The notes under the pieces: model-generated
What the model was told of the DNA's origin: nothing
What the model saw: only the letters and a program-made list of their open reading frames with translations
Databases searched by the model: none
Assembly (NCBI RefSeq): GCF_030362795.1
Contig: NZ_JAUCBM010000001.1
Coordinates: 1,054,001 to 1,118,000, forward strand
DNA length: 64,000 nucleotides
Source of the DNA: Pseudochrobactrum kiredjianiae
GTDB lineage: Bacteria; Pseudomonadota; Alphaproteobacteria; Rhizobiales; Rhizobiaceae
Direction of reading: 5' to 3'
Made by a program: the position numbers and the translations under genes
Part shown: in pieces, positions 29,297-37,787 of the stretch
Layout: the number at the start of each line of letters is the position of its first letter
Position numbering within the stretch: position 1 is the stretch's first letter

Positions 29297-29650
29297 ATGG
29301 ACGTGACTGTAACCATTTACGGCATTAAAAATTGTGACACTATGCGTAAAGCGCAGGACTGGCTGAGCGAACAGAATATCGCTTTCGATTTTCATGATTA
29401 TAAGAAGGTTGGTCTGGATCGTGCCAAGCTGGAAAACTGGTGCGAAAAGCTGGGCTGGGAAACGGTGATTAATCGCGCAGGCCAGACATTCCGCAAACTT
29501 GATGATGCACAGAAACAGGATCTGACAGAAGCCAAGGCCATTGAGCTGATGCTCGGCAATCTGTCGATGATCAAACGCCCGGTTTTGGAAAAAGACGGCA
29601 AATTACTGGCTGGTTTTAAACCGGAGATTTATGCTGAATTTTTTGCATGA
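29297..29650 (+). CDS. ArsC/Spx-family thioredoxin-fold protein (YffB-like)
   Basis: 117 residues. TIYGIKNCDTMRKAQDW gives the N-terminal Cys (NCDT) of the ArsC/Spx/YffB fold, and IKRPVLEKDGKLLAGF carries the RPV motif with the conserved Arg. The family is often annotated arsenate reductase, but the YffB-type members lack proven arsenate activity. Start options: 29282, 29297 or GTG 29303; GAGAGGA best suits GTG 29303, so the N-terminus is uncertain by a few residues. It follows the metal-responsive regulator directly. Confidence 0.82.
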   Translation: MDVTVTIYGIKNCDTMRKAQDWLSEQNIAFDFHDYKKVGLDRAKLENWCEKLGWETVINRAGQTFRKLDDAQKQDLTEAKAIELMLGNLSMIKRPVLEKDGKLLAGFKPEIYAEFFA

Positions 29651-29669
29651 ATTTTATTGAGCACAGGTA

Positions 29670-29800
29670 AGGGTCTGAAAAGAAAAGTCTCAGACCGTGG
29701 CGAAAATGGTGATTTTGAGAACCGGAACGCAATGTACTTATAGGTACGTGAGTACCGGAAGCGCAGAAACTGCCATTTGTAGCCCGGTATGTGGCTTTTA
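29670..29800. repeat. Structured intergenic segment, candidate dispersed repeat
   Basis: A hairpin GGTCTGA…TCAGACC (29671–29697) is followed by two related blocks, AACCGGAACGCAATGTAC and GAGTACCGGAAGCGCAG, around a GTAC…GTAC centre, bounded by AAAATGG and CCATTT arms. The layout recalls short dispersed elements I have seen near gene ends in Brucellaceae, but only one copy is in this window. Confidence 0.4.
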
Positions 29801-29809
29801 GTTCAGAGC

Positions 29810-30829
29810 TTATAGAGCAGCTGGCCGCTTGTTCAGCTCCGGCTCCGCCAGATAATCATGATAGCTGACGCAGCGCACGTCATTGCGCTTGCAGACATCA
29901 CGGGCAAAGCGCTCCAGTGCATTCCAGTAAGCGCCATTATTCATCAGCACAAAATGAAAGCCCATTTGGAGCGGAATACGCTGGCCGTTATATTGCTTGT
30001 TGAAGGCATTGATAAAGGCATCATAGCTGCGTTGTTCAAAAAGCGCAGCCTGTTCCGGTTTCTCTTTGCCGCCTGAATGGCGCACATAGAGATTGTAATC
30101 CATCGCAATCACCGGCCGTGCGGAAGGGCCTTCCGGTATCAGCGGCAGACCAAAGCTTTTTAATCCGGCGAAATTTTTCGGCAATTCAGGGCCTGAGGTC
30201 ACGCCGCTGGCCTGATAGGTGAAGCCGCTGTCGCGCAAAGCTGTTTGCACCGGTTTATCATCAGAGAGATAGGGCGCGCGAAAACCGGTGATCTTGTTGT
30301 AAACAAGGTTTTTCCAGCCTTCCGGTTCGCCGTCGATTTTATTGGCCTTCCAGGCATTACCGACAATATTGCGGAACGCCTGAATTTCCTGCGCCCATTC
30401 TTTTGCCGTCCAGCTTTTGCCATCGAAATGGCCGCAGCCGTGACTGGCGATTTCATGACCTTCCAGATTGGCTTTCCACACCTGATCGAGGCGTGTGGCA
30501 ATTTCTGCTTTATCCTGTGCAAAGCCGACATTGGAGCGGCCTGCTTTCATCCGTGGTGGCTGATATTGCGTGCGGTCTGCGCGTTCCAGATAAAAGACGC
30601 AGGAGAGAAAATAGGTAAAACGCGCACCGGTTTCCTGCCCCAAGGCGCGGCTACGCTGCCAAAGCTTATTATCATGTGCCCCGTCGAAAGAGATTATCAC
30701 CACCTGTTTCGGGCGGCTGTCATTTGTCTCTGTTCTTTGAGGCTGAGACGTTGCCAGATCCGGCATAGCCTGTGCAGTCGTTGCAAAGCACAGAAAAGCG
30801 GCAAAACCGGCGGCAATAAGTTTTTGCAT
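29810..30829 (-). CDS. Secreted polysaccharide deacetylase-family protein
   Basis: 339 residues with a clear signal peptide (LIAAGFAAFLCFATTAQA, cleavage near residue 21), so periplasmic. NodB-homology features: ISFDGAHDN (catalytic Asp), EIASHGCGHFDG (metal His pair), GFRAPYLSDD and a C-terminal MGFHF. It belongs to a group with a long insertion and is expected to remove acetyl groups from a carbohydrate, target unknown. Monocistronic, ending toward the ArsC-like gene. Confidence 0.85.
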   Translation of the reverse strand: MQKLIAAGFAAFLCFATTAQAMPDLATSQPQRTETNDSRPKQVVIISFDGAHDNKLWQRSRALGQETGARFTYFLSCVFYLERADRTQYQPPRMKAGRSNVGFAQDKAEIATRLDQVWKANLEGHEIASHGCGHFDGKSWTAKEWAQEIQAFRNIVGNAWKANKIDGEPEGWKNLVYNKITGFRAPYLSDDKPVQTALRDSGFTYQASGVTSGPELPKNFAGLKSFGLPLIPEGPSARPVIAMDYNLYVRHSGGKEKPEQAALFEQRSYDAFINAFNKQYNGQRIPLQMGFHFVLMNNGAYWNALERFARDVCKRNDVRCVSYHDYLAEPELNKRPAAL

Positions 30830-30875
30830 AAAGACAGGCTCATGTGGTGGTGGGAAGGGGTGGAAGTACAGTGAT

Positions 30876-30985
30876 TAGAGCATTTCCAGTAAAAGTGCGA
30901 AGCACCTCCGCAGGGAAATCAGTTCGCCGGACTGATTTCTTTTCCTGCTGCGATACGCCGGATAATGCGTAAAACAAACAATTAC
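30876..30985. repeat. Candidate RIME-like intergenic repeat, copy 2, with inserted hairpin
   Basis: Starts TAGAGCATTTCCAG, contains a 9-bp hairpin GAAATCAGT/ACTGATTTC (30915–30939), a larger GCAGGGAAA…TTTCCTGC enclosure, and ends GATAATGCGTAAAACAAAC. The outer parts share the AGAGCAT…GATAATGCG…AAAC layout with 12582–12651. It occupies much of the 409-bp gap 30830–31238; the rest of that gap shows nothing I can assign. Confidence 0.5.
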
Positions 30986-31238
30986 AGGGGTTCCAACGAT
31001 TTAGTCTTAACTGGAACCGCTGTAAGGATGAAATGTGGCAAAGGACAGGCATATTATCGTAATAAATCCGCTGTTCAGGTGCAGGATTAAGGAATTATGC
31101 AGGAAATCACAATCGGGGCTACCATCTGCCGCCGATTCCGACTAAAAGCCGGATAGGTGTTTTTAATGGCTGGTCAGCTCGTGCTGTCAGGTCTATTGAT
31201 GCATATTCAATTTTGTTACAGGGTTTCACAGGGTATCC

Positions 31239-31910
31239 ATGACAGACGACAGCTTTATCCGCGAAGTCAACGAAGAGCTCCGCTCCGAACAGGTGCGCGC
31301 TGTATGGCGGCGTTTCGGTCCGATTTTGATCGGCGGCGCGGTGGCAGTTGTTATCGGTACGGCCGGTTATGTCGGTTATGAATACTGGCGTGAGAGCAAG
31401 GCAGCCGTGTCGGGCGACCAGTTTCTGGCAGCGCTTGATTTGGCTGGCGAAAATAAAAATGATGAAGCTCTGAGCGCTTTGAAGACACTGGAAACAGAAG
31501 GTGCCGGTGCTTATCCTTTGCTGGCACAGTTGCGCTCTGCCACCTTGCTTGAGCAGAAGAAAGACATGGCCGGTGCAGTCAGCGCTTTTGATGCTGTTGC
31601 GGAAGATAGCAAAGCACCTGCTGCGCTGCGTGATGTTGCAAAGCTGCGTGCGGCCTATATTCTGGTTGATACCGGTTCCTATGACGATGTTGCCAAACGC
31701 GCAGAAACACTGAGCGCCGATGGTAATCCGATGCGCGGTTCTGCCCGTGAAGTGCTGGGGCTGGCTGCTTACAAAGCAGGGCGTGCAGATGATGCCCGCA
31801 AACTGTTCCAGCAAAATGCAGACGATGCGGCAATTCCTGCCAATCTTCGTCAGCGTGCCAATACAATGCTCGATCTGATGCGCAGCACTGAGGCTGCCGC
31901 AAAGAATTAA
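31239..31910 (+). CDS. Membrane-anchored tetratricopeptide repeat protein (YfgM-like)
   Basis: 223 residues. A cytoplasmic N-terminus (DDSFIREVNEELRSEQVRAVWRRFG) precedes one membrane segment (PILIGGAVAVVIGTAGYVGY, about 28–48) and a periplasmic helical TPR-like domain. The family (YfgM/DUF2133-like) is linked to envelope protein quality control, and its gene commonly precedes der, as it does here with an 87-bp gap. Start ATG after an A/G-poor leader; the N-terminal text is the family start. Confidence 0.86.
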   Translation: MTDDSFIREVNEELRSEQVRAVWRRFGPILIGGAVAVVIGTAGYVGYEYWRESKAAVSGDQFLAALDLAGENKNDEALSALKTLETEGAGAYPLLAQLRSATLLEQKKDMAGAVSAFDAVAEDSKAPAALRDVAKLRAAYILVDTGSYDDVAKRAETLSADGNPMRGSAREVLGLAAYKAGRADDARKLFQQNADDAAIPANLRQRANTMLDLMRSTEAAAKN

Positions 31911-31945
31911 GACGTTTCATTCTGAAACGCATAAAAACAAAAAGA

Positions 31946-31990
31946 TAGAGCGTTTTCCGCCTTCGGAGACTGCTCTATAAGACGGAAAAC
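31946..31990. repeat. Small inverted repeat between the TPR gene and der
   Basis: GTTTTCCG is mirrored by CGGAAAAC about 30 bases on, with an inner AGAGCG…GCTCT pairing. It ends immediately before the der start, so any RNA structure would lie in the der ribosome-binding region. Confidence 0.4.
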
Positions 31991-31997
31991 AAGCTGA

Positions 31998-33437
31998 ATG
32001 AGCTTTACACTCGCAATTATCGGACGTCCGAATGTCGGCAAGTCCACACTGTTTAACCGTATTGTCGGGCGCAAACTGGCGCTGGTCGATGATACGCCGG
32101 GTGTTACCCGTGACCGCCGTATTCACGACGGCAAGCTCTATGATCTGCACTTCAAAGTTATTGATACTGCGGGGCTGGAAATTGCCGAAGCCAGTACGCT
32201 GGAAGGCCGTATGCGCGCGCAGACCGAAGCCGCGATTGACGAGGCCGATGCGGTTCTGTTCGTGATTGATGCCAAAGCCGGTCTGACACCGACAGATATT
32301 GAATTCGCGCAATTGGTGCGCAAATTCAGCAAGCCGATTATATTGGTTGCCAATAAATCGGAAGCGCGTGGCTCCGATGCCGGTTTGTATGATGCATACC
32401 GCTTAGGTCTTGGCGAGCCTTGCCCGATTTCCGCCGAGCATGGTCAGGGTCTGCCTGATCTGCGCGATGCGATTGTGGAAGTGATCGGGAAGGAAAAAGC
32501 TTTCGCGGAAGAAGAGGCTTCGGAAGCCTTCACGCCGGAAACGATTGGCGCGCTGGTTGGTGAAGATGTAAGTGATGAGGATGATGAAGTCATTCCGGCT
32601 TACGACGACACCAAGCCTTTGCAGATTGCCATTGTGGGTCGCCCGAATGCTGGTAAATCCACTCTGATCAATACTATGCTCGGTCAGGATCGTCTGCTGA
32701 CAGGGCCTGAAGCCGGTATCACGCGTGATTCTATTTCCGTTGAGTGGGAATGGCGTGGCCGCAGCGTGAAATTGTTTGATACTGCTGGTCTGCGCCGTAA
32801 AGCACGCGTGCAGGAAAAGCTGGAAAAGCTCTCCGTTGCTGATGGTCTGCGTGCTATTCGCTTTGCGGAAGTGGTGATTATCGTTCTTGATGCAACGATT
32901 CCTTTTGAAAAGCAGGATTTGCAGATCATTGATCTGATTATTCGTGAAGGCCGTGCGCCGATCATTGCTTTCAATAAATGGGATCTGATCGAAGACCGTC
33001 AGGCATTGCTGGCGGATCTGCGTGAAAAGACCGAGCGCTTGCTACCGCAGGTTCGTGGTATCCGTGCTGTGCCGATTTCCGGTGAAACCGGCCACGGTAT
33101 TGATAAGCTGATGGAAAGCGTTGAGCTGACACATCGTATCTGGAATTCGCGTATTTCCACAGGACGCCTGAATCGTTGGCTCGAAGGTGTGATTACCCAT
33201 CATCCGCCGCCGGCTGTTTCCGGTCGTCGCCTTAAAGTCAAATATATGACACAGGTTAAGACACGTCCGCCGGGCTTTATGGTGTCCTGCTCGCGTCCTG
33301 ATGTGATGCCGCAATCTTATGTGCGTTATCTCATCAATGGTCTGCGTGAGACATTCGAAATGCCGGGCGTGCCAATTCGCTTGTCGCTGCGCACTTCGGA
33401 AAATCCTTTTGCCGGTCGTGCAAAAAAGAAGCGCTGA
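31998..33437 (+). CDS. der: Ribosome biogenesis GTPase Der (EngA)
   Basis: Essential double-GTPase for 50S subunit assembly. 479 residues with two G domains in tandem, each with P-loop ([12 protein letters not shown] and [12 protein letters not shown]), DTAG, and NKSE/NKWD-type G4 motifs, separated by an acidic linker ([11 protein letters not shown]), then the KH-like C-terminal domain ending in basic AKKKR. The preceding TPR gene and the following terminator suggest a small two-gene unit. Confidence 0.97.
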   Translation: MSFTLAIIGRPNVGKSTLFNRIVGRKLALVDDTPGVTRDRRIHDGKLYDLHFKVIDTAGLEIAEASTLEGRMRAQTEAAIDEADAVLFVIDAKAGLTPTDIEFAQLVRKFSKPIILVANKSEARGSDAGLYDAYRLGLGEPCPISAEHGQGLPDLRDAIVEVIGKEKAFAEEEASEAFTPETIGALVGEDVSDEDDEVIPAYDDTKPLQIAIVGRPNAGKSTLINTMLGQDRLLTGPEAGITRDSISVEWEWRGRSVKLFDTAGLRRKARVQEKLEKLSVADGLRAIRFAEVVIIVLDATIPFEKQDLQIIDLIIREGRAPIIAFNKWDLIEDRQALLADLREKTERLLPQVRGIRAVPISGETGHGIDKLMESVELTHRIWNSRISTGRLNRWLEGVITHHPPPAVSGRRLKVKYMTQVKTRPPGFMVSCSRPDVMPQSYVRYLINGLRETFEMPGVPIRLSLRTSENPFAGRAKKKR

Positions 33438-33460
33438 TGTCATCTTAATGATGTAGTCTC

Positions 33461-33497
33461 AAAACCCTGCCGGAAGTGTTTCGGCAGGGTTTTTTTG
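33461..33497 (+). terminator. Rho-independent terminator of der
   Basis: AAAACCCTGCCG pairs with CGGCAGGGTTTT around a 9-base loop and is followed by a T-run. Confidence 0.93.
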
Positions 33498-33517
33498 TTA
33501 TGCATGAGTAAGTTGAG

Positions 33518-34100
33518 ATGCAGTTGATCTTCCTCAGTCATCCGCAGGTTATTATCGATCCGGCAGTGCCGGTTGAACGCTGGTGTTTATCTCCGCTGGG
33601 CAGGGCGACATTACAGTGCTTTCTTGAGCGCGGTATCTGGCCGGCTCCGGATGTTATCTGGAGTAGCATGGAAACCAAAGCGCAGGAGACAGCTGAGTTG
33701 CTGGTTGCGCATTTTAACTGCACTGCACAAAGCGACATTCGGCTGGGCGAAAATGACCGTTCAGCAACAGGGTTTTTACCTGTTGCTGAATTTGAAAACG
33801 TTGCTGATCAGTTTTTTTGCGCAACCGGATTGTTCTGTACGTGGTTGGGAAAGTGCGGCAGATGCACAAGCGAGAATTTGTGCTGTTATGAATGAAATTA
33901 TAGCGGAGAGCGCCAAGGCTCAGCATAAAACAGTGGTAATTTGCGGTCATGGAGCAACCGGAACGCTGCTTTATTGTGCATTGGCGGGTGTGCCAATCTC
34001 CCGTCATTACGATCAGTCTTCGCAAGGCCATTATTGGTGCTATGACACTGTGAGAAAACAGATGTTGCACCATTGGCGGAACATCGCCGAATTCACTTGA
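33518..34100 (+). pseudogene. Histidine phosphatase family gene, frameshifted at a T7 tract
   Basis: The first 100 codons (MQLIFLSHPQVIIDP…FENVADQFF) and the remainder (AQPDCSVRGWESAADAQAR…VVICGHGATGTLLYCALAG) are in different frames and join precisely at a run of seven T (33812–33818). Removing one T yields a continuous ~193-residue histidine phosphatase with SHP as the N-terminal catalytic motif and CGHGATG as the second His motif. As given, the ribosome would read CATGLFCTWLG and stop at about 33895. It may be a real mutation, a phase-variable tract or a sequencing error. Located downstream of der, as in relatives as I recall. Confidence 0.8.
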
Positions 34101-34202
34101 TAATGATTACAGTCTTGCATCACCTTTCATGGTTCTGTAGTCAGAGGATATGCAGGTCCTGACAGTGCTGCCAGCTTGCAGAAAATTGCAGGAGAGTGCG
34201 GC

Positions 34203-35165
34203 ATGGCACAAATTATTTCCACGGATGTTTCTTCTTTAAAACTGGCTGCTGAGGTATTGGGCGCAGGCAAACTTGCTGCCTTGCCGACAGAGACTGTCTA
34301 CGGGCTGGCGGCGGATGCCACCAATGGCAGTGCGGTTGCCGGTATTTTTTCTGCCAAGGGACGGCCGCATTTCAATCCGCTGATTGCCCATATGGCGACA
34401 CTTGATATGGCTGAGCGCTATGTGGTGTTTGATGATCTCTCCCGTAAACTTGCAGAGAAATTCTGGCCGGGGCCGCTGACACTGGTATTACCTCTGCGTG
34501 AAGGCGCTGCAATTCATCCGCTGGTAACCGCGGGTCTCACAACTCTCGCCATTCGTATGCCGCGCGGGCCGATTGCTGAAATCATTGCCGCGCTTGATCG
34601 CCCGCTGGCAGCACCGAGCGCCAATAGCTCTGGTCGTATCAGTGCCACTTCGGCACAGGCGGTGCAGGATGATCTGGGCGCTAAGCTTGATCTGATTGTT
34701 GATGGCGGTGCTTGTGTTGTCGGGCTGGAATCCACCATTGTTAAAATTGAAAATGGTCAGGCCTATCTGCTGCGTCCGGGCGGGTTGGCGGCAGAAGAGA
34801 TTGAGGCTTTCATTGGTGAGCCGCTGCATCGTCTGGATCAGCGTGCGGCTATTCAGGCGCCGGGGATGATGGCGTCACATTATGCACCAGATGCCGCGAT
34901 GCGGTTGAATATTTCGGAAGTGTATGAAGGCGAAGCGCTACTTGCCTTTGGAGCGCAGCGAGCAACCGGTGCTGACAAAGCCGTTGCTGTTTTGAATTTA
35001 AGTCCTTCGGGCGATCTGCATGAAGCTGCCGTGCATTTGTTCGATTATATGAAGCGGCTGGATGCAGCAGGCGCGAAAACAATCGCCGTTGAGCCGGTGC
35101 CGCATCATGGCTTGGGCGAAGCAATTAATGATCGACTATCGCGCGCGGCTGCGCCGCGCGATTAG
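34203..35165 (+). CDS. L-threonylcarbamoyladenylate synthase (Sua5/YrdC type)
   Basis: 320 residues. Makes threonylcarbamoyl-AMP from threonine, bicarbonate and ATP for tRNA t6A modification. The N-terminal YrdC domain shows the basic pocket and SxN motif (LPTETVYGLAADA, KGRPHFNPLIAH, PSANSSGRIS), and the C-terminal Sua5 domain (about 220–320) begins at APGMMASHYAPDA. AGGAG before ATG 34203 sets the start; the frame is open to 34176. The last seven codons and stop are the first unit of a tandem repeat. The FAD oxidase follows 51 bp later. Confidence 0.93.
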   Translation: MAQIISTDVSSLKLAAEVLGAGKLAALPTETVYGLAADATNGSAVAGIFSAKGRPHFNPLIAHMATLDMAERYVVFDDLSRKLAEKFWPGPLTLVLPLREGAAIHPLVTAGLTTLAIRMPRGPIAEIIAALDRPLAAPSANSSGRISATSAQAVQDDLGAKLDLIVDGGACVVGLESTIVKIENGQAYLLRPGGLAAEEIEAFIGEPLHRLDQRAAIQAPGMMASHYAPDAAMRLNISEVYEGEALLAFGAQRATGADKAVAVLNLSPSGDLHEAAVHLFDYMKRLDAAGAKTIAVEPVPHHGLGEAINDRLSRAAAPRD

Positions 35166-35206
35166 TTGAATTTGGGCGGCTGCACCGCGTGACTAATTAG
35201 ATTTGG
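35145..35206 (+). repeat. Two-copy 31-bp tandem repeat of the Sua5 gene tail
   Basis: Copy 1 (from 35145) encodes AAAPRD plus stop TAG; copy 2 (from 35176) again encodes AAAPRD plus stop TAA in another frame. The four differences inside the coded part all fall at third codon positions and are synonymous. Both copies continue into TTxxATTTGG. Copy 2 lies in the gap before the FAD oxidase. Confidence 0.85.
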
Positions 35207-35216
35207 ACGGAAACAG

Positions 35217-36632
35217 ATGATGATGTCAGATGATTTGATTGCGCGTTTCACGGCAATTGTCGGTGAGAGAAACGCACTGCACGATCCGGTCGATCAGATT
35301 TCCTATTTGAGCGAGCCGCGTGATCTGTTTCATGGCCGCGCCGCTTTGGTTCTGCGCCCTGCAACGGTGGAGGAAGTCTCTGCCATTATGAAGCTGGCCT
35401 ATGAGACAGCAACACCTGTGGTGCCGCAGGGCGGCAATACCGGACTTGTCGGTGCGCAGCAGCCGGATACCAGCGGACGAGCCGTTATTCTCTCGCTGTC
35501 GCGGCTCAATCAAATCCGCAATATTGACACGACCGGCAATCTCGTCACGGTTGAAGCCGGTGTTATCCTGCAAAATTTGCAAGATGCTGTGCAGGATGCA
35601 GGACGGTTGTTTCCGTTGTCCTTGGGTGCAGAAGGTTCCTGCCAGATTGGCGGTAATCTCTCATCCAATGCGGGAGGCACGGCTGTGCTTGCCTATGGCA
35701 ATATGCGCGAATTATGCCTTGGTCTCGAAGTGGTGTTGCCTGACGGTCAGGTGCTGAACGACTTGCGCCGCGTGAAAAAAGACAATACCGGCTATGACCT
35801 GCGTGATCTGTTTATCGGAGCAGAAGGCACGCTTGGTGTTATCACTGCGGCGGTGCTGAAAATTCATCCGCAGCCGAAAGGCAAGGCGGTCGCCTATGTT
35901 GGATTGCAGTCGGTGCAAGATGTGGTGCAGCTTTTCCGTTTGGCGACCGATCAGGCAGGGCAGGCACTGACCGGTTTTGAACTGATGCCGCGTATTGGTA
36001 TGGAATTTATTCTGCGCCATATTGCGGAAGCACGTGACCCGCTGGAAAAGACCTATCCTTGGTATGTGCTGGCGGAGATTTCTTCTGCTCGTTCTGAGGC
36101 AGACGCACTGGAAATGCTGGAAGCAATCCTGAGTGAAGGTTTCGAGAGCGGAATGGTGCAAGATGCCGCCATTGCACAAAATGGTGCGCAGGCTGATCTG
36201 TTCTGGAAAATGCGCGAAGAGATGTCTCCGGCTCAGAAGCCGGAAGGCGGCTCAATCAAACATGATATCTCGGTACCTGTTGCCTCCATCCCTGCTTTCA
36301 TTGCAGAAGCCGCAGTGGCGGTTGAAGAGATGATCCCGTCGGCGCGTGTCGTTTGTTTCGGCCATATTGGCGATGGCAATTTGCATTATAATGTTTCGCA
36401 GCCGGTTGGTGCGGATAAGCAGGCTTTTCTGGGACGCTGGCACGAGCTGAACCACCGTATCCATACTATTGTCATGCGCTATAATGGCTCGATCTCCGCG
36501 GAGCATGGCATCGGCGCGTTAAAGCGTGAAGAATTGCGCGCGTTTAAACAGCCGCTGGCATTAGAACTGATGCGCCGTATTAAACAGGCTTTTGACCCGA
36601 AGAATATTATGAATCCGGACAAGCTGCTTTGA
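35217..36632 (+). CDS. FAD-linked 2-hydroxyacid oxidase/dehydrogenase (GlcD/D-2-HGDH-like)
   Basis: 471 residues of the vanillyl-alcohol oxidase superfamily. FAD-binding PCMH domain (about 35–215; VVPQGGNTGLVGAQQPD, LGAEGSCQIGGNLSSNAGG), then the FAD-oxidase C-terminal domain with GHIGDGNLHYNVSQP and SAEHGIGALKREEL, where the His residues sit at the flavin. Likely substrates are D-2-hydroxyglutarate, D-lactate or glycolate. Three ATGs in a row (35217, 35220, 35223) can start it. It follows the Sua5-type gene, as in other Brucellaceae as I recall, and ends at a hairpin. Confidence 0.9.
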   Translation: MMMSDDLIARFTAIVGERNALHDPVDQISYLSEPRDLFHGRAALVLRPATVEEVSAIMKLAYETATPVVPQGGNTGLVGAQQPDTSGRAVILSLSRLNQIRNIDTTGNLVTVEAGVILQNLQDAVQDAGRLFPLSLGAEGSCQIGGNLSSNAGGTAVLAYGNMRELCLGLEVVLPDGQVLNDLRRVKKDNTGYDLRDLFIGAEGTLGVITAAVLKIHPQPKGKAVAYVGLQSVQDVVQLFRLATDQAGQALTGFELMPRIGMEFILRHIAEARDPLEKTYPWYVLAEISSARSEADALEMLEAILSEGFESGMVQDAAIAQNGAQADLFWKMREEMSPAQKPEGGSIKHDISVPVASIPAFIAEAAVAVEEMIPSARVVCFGHIGDGNLHYNVSQPVGADKQAFLGRWHELNHRIHTIVMRYNGSISAEHGIGALKREELRAFKQPLALELMRRIKQAFDPKNIMNPDKLL

Positions 36633-36668
36633 GCTGAGCCTTGTTTCGATCTTTAAGATTTTAAACGC

Positions 36669-36702
36669 TGAGCCGTCGTTTCGTTAAGAAGCGGCGGCTC
36701 AA
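36669..36702 (+). terminator. Hairpin terminator after the FAD oxidase
   Basis: TGAGCCGTCG pairs, with G-T wobbles, with GCGGCGGCTCA around a T/A-rich loop. The following sequence AATTGTTAAG is only weakly T-rich. Confidence 0.7.
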
Positions 36703-37208
36703 TTGTTAAGATGAGCCCGTGTTACGCACCGCTCATCATAAACGAGCGGTAAATATCCACATTTTGAACCGGAAAATTGCGGTTAGCAAAAGATTGATAC
36801 GCAACAAGCGTGTTTAATGCGGATTTAATGTCCACAGGCGCAGCCTTAACAACTGGTTGCTGGGCTACAGCGAATTTCAGAGAATATTCAGAAATGAGAG
36901 CCTTTGCCTAAGTAAAAAGGCTCTGAAAAGGTACAAGCACCTCAGTTTGTTTAGCTCTTGTTAAAAATCATAAATATTTACCGGTTTGGTACGGTTAAGC
37001 TGTGTTTACCGGCCTTGCTGAAGTCTTAACTGTGGTTGGAATCTGTAAACCATTTTGCCAAAGACCGAAGTATTAACCCTGTCATTTAAGCAGATTGGTG
37101 ACTTGCATCAGCTATTCTTGCATTCAACGAGACCACAAAGGTCCGATAGAAAAAAAGAACCGACAGTAAAACAATAACAGCGGTTCTCAGAAGGTACAGG
37201 GCAAGAAA
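36703..37208. other. Intergenic region between the FAD oxidase and DUF6101 genes
   Basis: About 500 bp. On the minus strand a stop-to-stop frame of 61 codons (36725–36907, stop TAA at 36722–36724) has coding-like text (for example VVKAAPVDIKSALNTLVAYQ) but no ATG until four residues before its stop; only CTG, GTG or ATT could start it. A hairpin AGAGCCTTT/AAAGGCTCT lies at about 36896–36921. The rest is AT-rich and probably holds the promoter of the DUF6101 gene. Confidence 0.4.
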
Positions 37209-37787
37209 ATGATGAACCAGATGCTGGAAAAACAGGACAAACCAGTTTGGGCGAGCAGAGAGATCCGTCTCGATCCTTCGCAGTTCCCGCAGAGCATTTC
37301 TTATGCTTCAACGGGCGAGCAGGACGATGTGACCTTCACGATCAATGAACGTGGCGCAGTATTGCGACGTGTTCTGCCATCAAGCGGTTTGCCAATGTCT
37401 GTAGCGCTGCCAGCGCATGTATTTCTGGGCGTAACAGCGCGTGCAGTTGAGGATGAGAACGGTTTGATTACCGTGACACTGGAACTGATGCACGAAGACC
37501 CGCAAATGTCTGTGCCGCTGCTGGTTGCACATGATCTGGATGATGTGGCCGCAGATTGGCATGCATGGGCAAATGCCTACAAACTGCCGATGCTGCTGGT
37601 TGAAGCTGATGGTGTTGCGCGTCCGGTGCATGACACAATCGGCGGTGTGGCAGCTTCGGCCAGCACAGAGCGTCGTCAGGGACAGGAGCAGCGCCGTCGT
37701 CGCCCGCGCTTTCTGGCGCGACGTAAAACCGGTTCGCTGGGCGTGACTTTAAAGATTTCCGGCCGTGAGATTATCTCACGTGTTTAA
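37209..37787 (+). CDS. DUF6101-family protein
   Basis: 192 residues matching the alphaproteobacterial DUF6101 family as I remember it: REIRLDPSQFP near the start, a central VALPAHVFLGVTAR block, DDVAADWHAWANAYKLPMLLVEADG, and a basic C-terminus (RRQGQEQRRRRPRFLARRKTG). No signal peptide or membrane segment. The basic tail would suit nucleic-acid or polyanion contact, but no function is known. The last codons (GREIISRV plus stop) form the first unit of a decaying 29–30-bp tandem repeat that continues past the gene. Confidence 0.8.
   Translation: MMNQMLEKQDKPVWASREIRLDPSQFPQSISYASTGEQDDVTFTINERGAVLRRVLPSSGLPMSVALPAHVFLGVTARAVEDENGLITVTLELMHEDPQMSVPLLVAHDLDDVAADWHAWANAYKLPMLLVEADGVARPVHDTIGGVAASASTERRQGQEQRRRRPRFLARRKTGSLGVTLKISGREIISRV

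Noticed and set aside
35145-35206. Tail copies as general frameshift safety nets
   Set aside because: At this gene and at aroC the alternative frame is closed by a stop before the second copy; only the DUF6101 array is open, so the idea cannot explain all three.
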